From: CAYGWP01 sp964353455
Lineage (GTDB): Bacteria; Planctomycetota; Phycisphaerae; FEN-1346
Direction: 5' to 3'
DNA length: 7,687 nucleotides
Assembly: GCA_964353455.1 (NCBI GenBank)
Contig: CAYGWP010000068.1
Span: 1-7,687 of the forward strand
Below, piece by piece: positions 5,610 through 7,687 of the stretch (positions are counted from its first letter, which is position 1; the number at the start of each line of letters is the position of its first letter). The notes under the pieces were generated by a model, which was given only the letters and a program-made list of their open reading frames with translations, did not search any database and was not told where the DNA came from. Both the position numbers and the translations under genes were made by a program.

Positions 5610-6851
5610 GTGCGGGCCGTCATCCTCAGCATCGGCAGCGAACTTGTAACCGGCCTCCAACTCGATACCCATGCGCGGGATATCGCCCGCGCGATTGCCG
5701 CCCTCGGCATCGAGGTCATCCGCCACGAAACTGTCGATGACGATGCCGCCGCCATCGCCGCCGCGTTCCGCCGCGCTGCCGCCGATTCCGACTGCATCGT
5801 CGCCACCGGCGGACTCGGGCCCACACTCGATGACCTCACCCGCGACGGCCTGGCCGATGCGATGGCCGCGCCCCTTGAAGAAAACGCCGATGCCCGCGCT
5901 CACCTCGAGGCCTGGGCCACGGCCCGCGCGAAGCCGCTCGGCCCTTCGAACCTCCGCCAGGCCCTCCTCCCGCGCGGTTCAACCGCTATCCCGAATCCGG
6001 TCGGCACGGCCGTCGGCATCGCCGCCCGCCTCGGCCGCGCGACCGTCTTCTGTATGCCCGGCGTGCCCGGCGAAATGTCGCGGATGCTCGCCGACCACGT
6101 CGTGCCCGAACTCGCGCGGGCGGCGCCCGGCCGCGTCTCGGTCGTCCGCACGGTCCGCACCTTCGGACTGCCGGAATCCGTCGTCGGCGACCGACTGGCG
6201 GACCTCATGGCCCCGCGCCGCCGGCCGCACGTCGGCACCGCCGTCCATGGCGGCATGATCGACATCCATATCTACGCCGTCGGCACGCCAGCCGAGGTCG
6301 GCCCGCTCTTGGATGCCGACGCCCGCACCGTCCGCGAGCGCCTGGGCGACGCCGTCTTCGCCGAGGGCGATGACCGGATGGAAGATGCCGTCGCCTCGCT
6401 CCTCGCCGGACGCCGCGCAACCGTCGCCGTGGCCGAATCGTGCACCGGCGGCCTCATCGCCGCCAAACTCGTCAACGTCCCCGGCATGTCCGGCTTCCTG
6501 CTGGTCGGCGTGGTGGCGTATTCCAATGAATCGAAGGTCCGGACGCTTGGCGTTCCGGCGGACCTGATCCAGTCGCACGGTGCTGTGAGCGAGCCGGTCG
6601 TTCGCGCTATGGCCGAGGGAATCCGCAGGCAGAGCGGGGCCGACTACGCCCTCGCCGTCACAGGCATCGCAGGTCCCGGCGGCGGAACGCCCGACAAGCC
6701 CGTCGGCACCGTCTGGTTCGCCCTGGCCGATGCCGCCGGAACGCAGGCTGTCCGCGAAGTCGTTACCGGAGACCGCGCACTCGTCCGCGAGCGCGCCGCC
6801 AACTGCGCCTTGAACATGCTTCGCCTGAGGCTTCTGGCACCTGGAATCTGA
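5610..6851 (+). CDS. cinA: CinA, competence/damage-inducible protein with nicotinamide-nucleotide amidase domain
   Basis: This cytoplasmic two-domain protein of 413 residues has the standard CinA length. The N-terminal MoCF-like domain (COG1058, about 1-170) shows SIGSELVTG (7-15), ATGGLGPTLDD (65-75) and MPGVPGEM (149-156); in studied members this half has ADP-ribose pyrophosphatase activity. The C-terminal PncC domain (about 255-410) shows AESCTGG (275-281) with the catalytic Ser277, YSNESKVRTLGV (304-315), GAVSE (324-328) and TGIAGPGGGTPDKPVGTVW (351-369). It deamidates nicotinamide mononucleotide to nicotinate mononucleotide in pyridine-nucleotide recycling. The start is GTG with GGGAGG 5 nt upstream. 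In many bacteria cinA lies next to recA or pgsA; here it does not. The last residues and the TGA stop (6849-6851) fall inside a heptamer repeat, so the C-terminal PGI seems set by the repeat. Identification is firm; any role in competence is not supported here. Confidence 0.95.
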   Translation: MRAVILSIGSELVTGLQLDTHARDIARAIAALGIEVIRHETVDDDAAAIAAAFRRAAADSDCIVATGGLGPTLDDLTRDGLADAMAAPLEENADARAHLEAWATARAKPLGPSNLRQALLPRGSTAIPNPVGTAVGIAARLGRATVFCMPGVPGEMSRMLADHVVPELARAAPGRVSVVRTVRTFGLPESVVGDRLADLMAPRRRPHVGTAVHGGMIDIHIYAVGTPAEVGPLLDADARTVRERLGDAVFAEGDDRMEDAVASLLAGRRATVAVAESCTGGLIAAKLVNVPGMSGFLLVGVVAYSNESKVRTLGVPADLIQSHGAVSEPVVRAMAEGIRRQSGADYALAVTGIAGPGGGTPDKPVGTVWFALADAAGTQAVREVVTGDRALVRERAANCALNMLRLRLLAPGI

Positions 6852-6875
6852 AATCTGGTATCCGGCATCTGATAT
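6834..6875. repeat. Degenerate heptamer tandem repeat overlapping the cinA stop
   Basis: Six consecutive 7-base units can be read: CTGGCAC, CTGGAAT, CTGAAAT, CTGGTAT, CCGGCAT and CTGATAT. The consensus is CTGRNAT, with the CTG start and AT end conserved and the middle variable. The array begins within the last codons of cinA, contains its stop codon (6849-6851), and ends 9 nt before the ribosome binding site of the next gene. The composition is richer in A/T than the flanking DNA. Short heptamer arrays are known in intergenic regions of several bacterial groups; function here is unknown. Confidence 0.75.
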
Positions 6876-6884
6876 GCAGTGTAT

Positions 6885-6889
6885 GGGAG
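6885..6889 (+). promoter_or_regulatory. Ribosome binding site that sets the FAD oxidoreductase start
   Basis: GGGAG lies 5 nt before the ATG at 6895. In-frame ATG codons at 6874 and 6883 are possible alternatives but lack a comparable upstream sequence; the first is in the heptamer repeat and the second overlaps this site. Confidence 0.65.
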
Positions 6890-6894
6890 CACCC

Positions 6895-7687
6895 ATGTCC
6901 GCGCAGAATGATCCGGGCCTGAAACGCCGCGACTTCGTCCGCCTCTGCGCGGCCGCGCCCGTCGGCGCTTCGCTCGCCATGACAGGGCCGACATCGGCCG
7001 CCGATGCCCCAGCCTCGCCTCGCACCTGGCGCGAACCCGCCCGCGATGTGCCCGTTATGGCGGAGTATGACGTGCTTGTCTGCGGCGGCGGTCCGGCCGG
7101 TTGCGCCGCCGCCATTGCCGCGGCTCGGCTTGGCGCAAAGACGCTCCTGGTTGAGAAAGATGGGTATCTCGGCGGCACGACAGTCTCGCAACTCGTCGTG
7201 CCGATCCTCAGCACCAACGGCGTCGATTTCCAGGGCGTCTGGCACGAGTGGATAGCGGCCCTCCGCCGTCGCGGCGGCGTCAGCGACCTTACGCGCTACC
7301 GCAAGACCGCACGCAACGTCGAAGTGGAGTGGTTCGAGGGCTCCGTTGACCCCGAGATGGTCAAGTTCGCCTGGGACGAGTTGCTCTCGGCCGCCGGGGC
7401 CGACATCCTCCATCACGTGCTGATCGCCGGCGCCATCCTTGAGGACGGCGGCATCCGCGGTGTCCTGGCCGAGACCCGGGCCGGCCGCCGCGCCATCCTC
7501 GCACGCCGCGTCATCGACTCTACCGGCGACGGCGCTGTCTGTGCCGCCGCAGGCGTTCCGTGGGAGCAGGGGGCCGAGGGCAAGCCCTGGGCCATGGCCG
7601 TCACGAAGAACTTCCGCGTCGGCAACATCCCCGACTTCGACAAGGTCAAGCCCGGCCTGGCCTCGGGCGTCTTTGGGCGGTCAATCG
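6895..7687 (+). CDS. Tat-signal FAD-dependent oxidoreductase, partial (3' end beyond window)
   Basis: The first 264 residues of a flavoprotein are present and the frame is still open at the window edge. The N-terminus is a twin-arginine signal: KRRDFVR (10-16), then an Ala-rich hydrophobic stretch, with plausible cleavage around SAADA (34-38). The folded protein should therefore be exported with its cofactor. The mature part opens with a Rossmann FAD-binding motif, YDVLVCGGGPAG (58-69) and an acidic Glu87 at the end of the second strand (TLLVEKDG, 83-90), followed by GGTT (93-96). A second FAD motif, IDSTGDG (207-213), is also seen. This pattern fits the FAD_oxidored family (PF12831), common as exported proteins in Planctomycetota and Verrucomicrobiota. 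Substrate cannot be told from this half. The start at 6895 has GGGAG 5 nt upstream. The gene is 43 nt after cinA, separated by the heptamer repeat, and may be co-transcribed. Confidence 0.88.
   Translation, partial: MSAQNDPGLKRRDFVRLCAAAPVGASLAMTGPTSAADAPASPRTWREPARDVPVMAEYDVLVCGGGPAGCAAAIAAARLGAKTLLVEKDGYLGGTTVSQLVVPILSTNGVDFQGVWHEWIAALRRRGGVSDLTRYRKTARNVEVEWFEGSVDPEMVKFAWDELLSAAGADILHHVLIAGAILEDGGIRGVLAETRAGRRAILARRVIDSTGDGAVCAAAGVPWEQGAEGKPWAMAVTKNFRVGNIPDFDKVKPGLASGVFGRSI

Noticed and set aside
5979..7217. 412-codon minus-strand open frame opposite cinA and the oxidoreductase
   Set aside because: Antisense to well-supported CinA motifs and translates straight through the heptamer repeat; Gly/Ala/Asp-rich shadow.
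1..7687. Search for a mobile element, CRISPR array, defence cassette, tRNA or rRNA
   Set aside because: No transposase, integrase, spaced direct repeats, cloverleaf or rRNA-like sequence was seen; gene content is ordinary housekeeping.

Overview
The window is a GC-rich, densely packed bacterial chromosome segment with all recognisable genes on the + strand. The gene content suggests an uncultured member of the Planctomycetota or a related PVC-group lineage. The signs are an EpsC-type serine acetyltransferase with an extra N-terminal domain, an EF-G paralogue with a non-standard switch I, a very divergent YchF-like NTPase, an HU protein with a Pro/Ala-rich tail, a Tat-exported FAD oxidoreductase, and intergenic GC-rich hairpin and heptamer repeats. 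This placement is inferred from gene style; no rRNA or marker phylogeny is available here.

Layout. Bases 1-227 hold the possible end of an upstream gene, a candidate promoter, and a pair of inverted GC-rich palindromes. An EF-G-family GTPase follows (228-2276). A strong sigma70-type promoter (TTGCCC, 17 bp, TATAAT) then drives a serine O-acetyltransferase (2347-3324). A second candidate promoter and a roughly 160-nt leader precede an HU/IHF-family DNA-binding protein (3530-3895). Close behind come a MarR-family regulator (3943-4413) and a divergent YchF/OLA1-like NTPase (4436-5512), 22 nt apart and probably co-transcribed. A second, REPIN-like pair of inverted hairpins fills the gap before cinA (5610-6851). 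The 3' end of cinA, including its stop codon, lies in a degenerate heptamer repeat. The window ends inside a Tat-signal FAD-dependent oxidoreductase (6895 onward).

How the genes relate. EF-G2 and the YchF-like protein both belong to ribosome-associated NTPase families, and both keep the P-loop while having altered switch regions. CysE/EpsC makes O-acetylserine for cysteine synthesis. CinA handles damaged pyridine nucleotides. HU shapes the nucleoid. The MarR protein may regulate its own operon with the ychF-like gene. I see no mobile element, CRISPR array, tRNA, rRNA or defence cassette. The genes look like ordinary housekeeping genes; the least ordinary material is the intergenic repeat DNA and the divergent NTPases.
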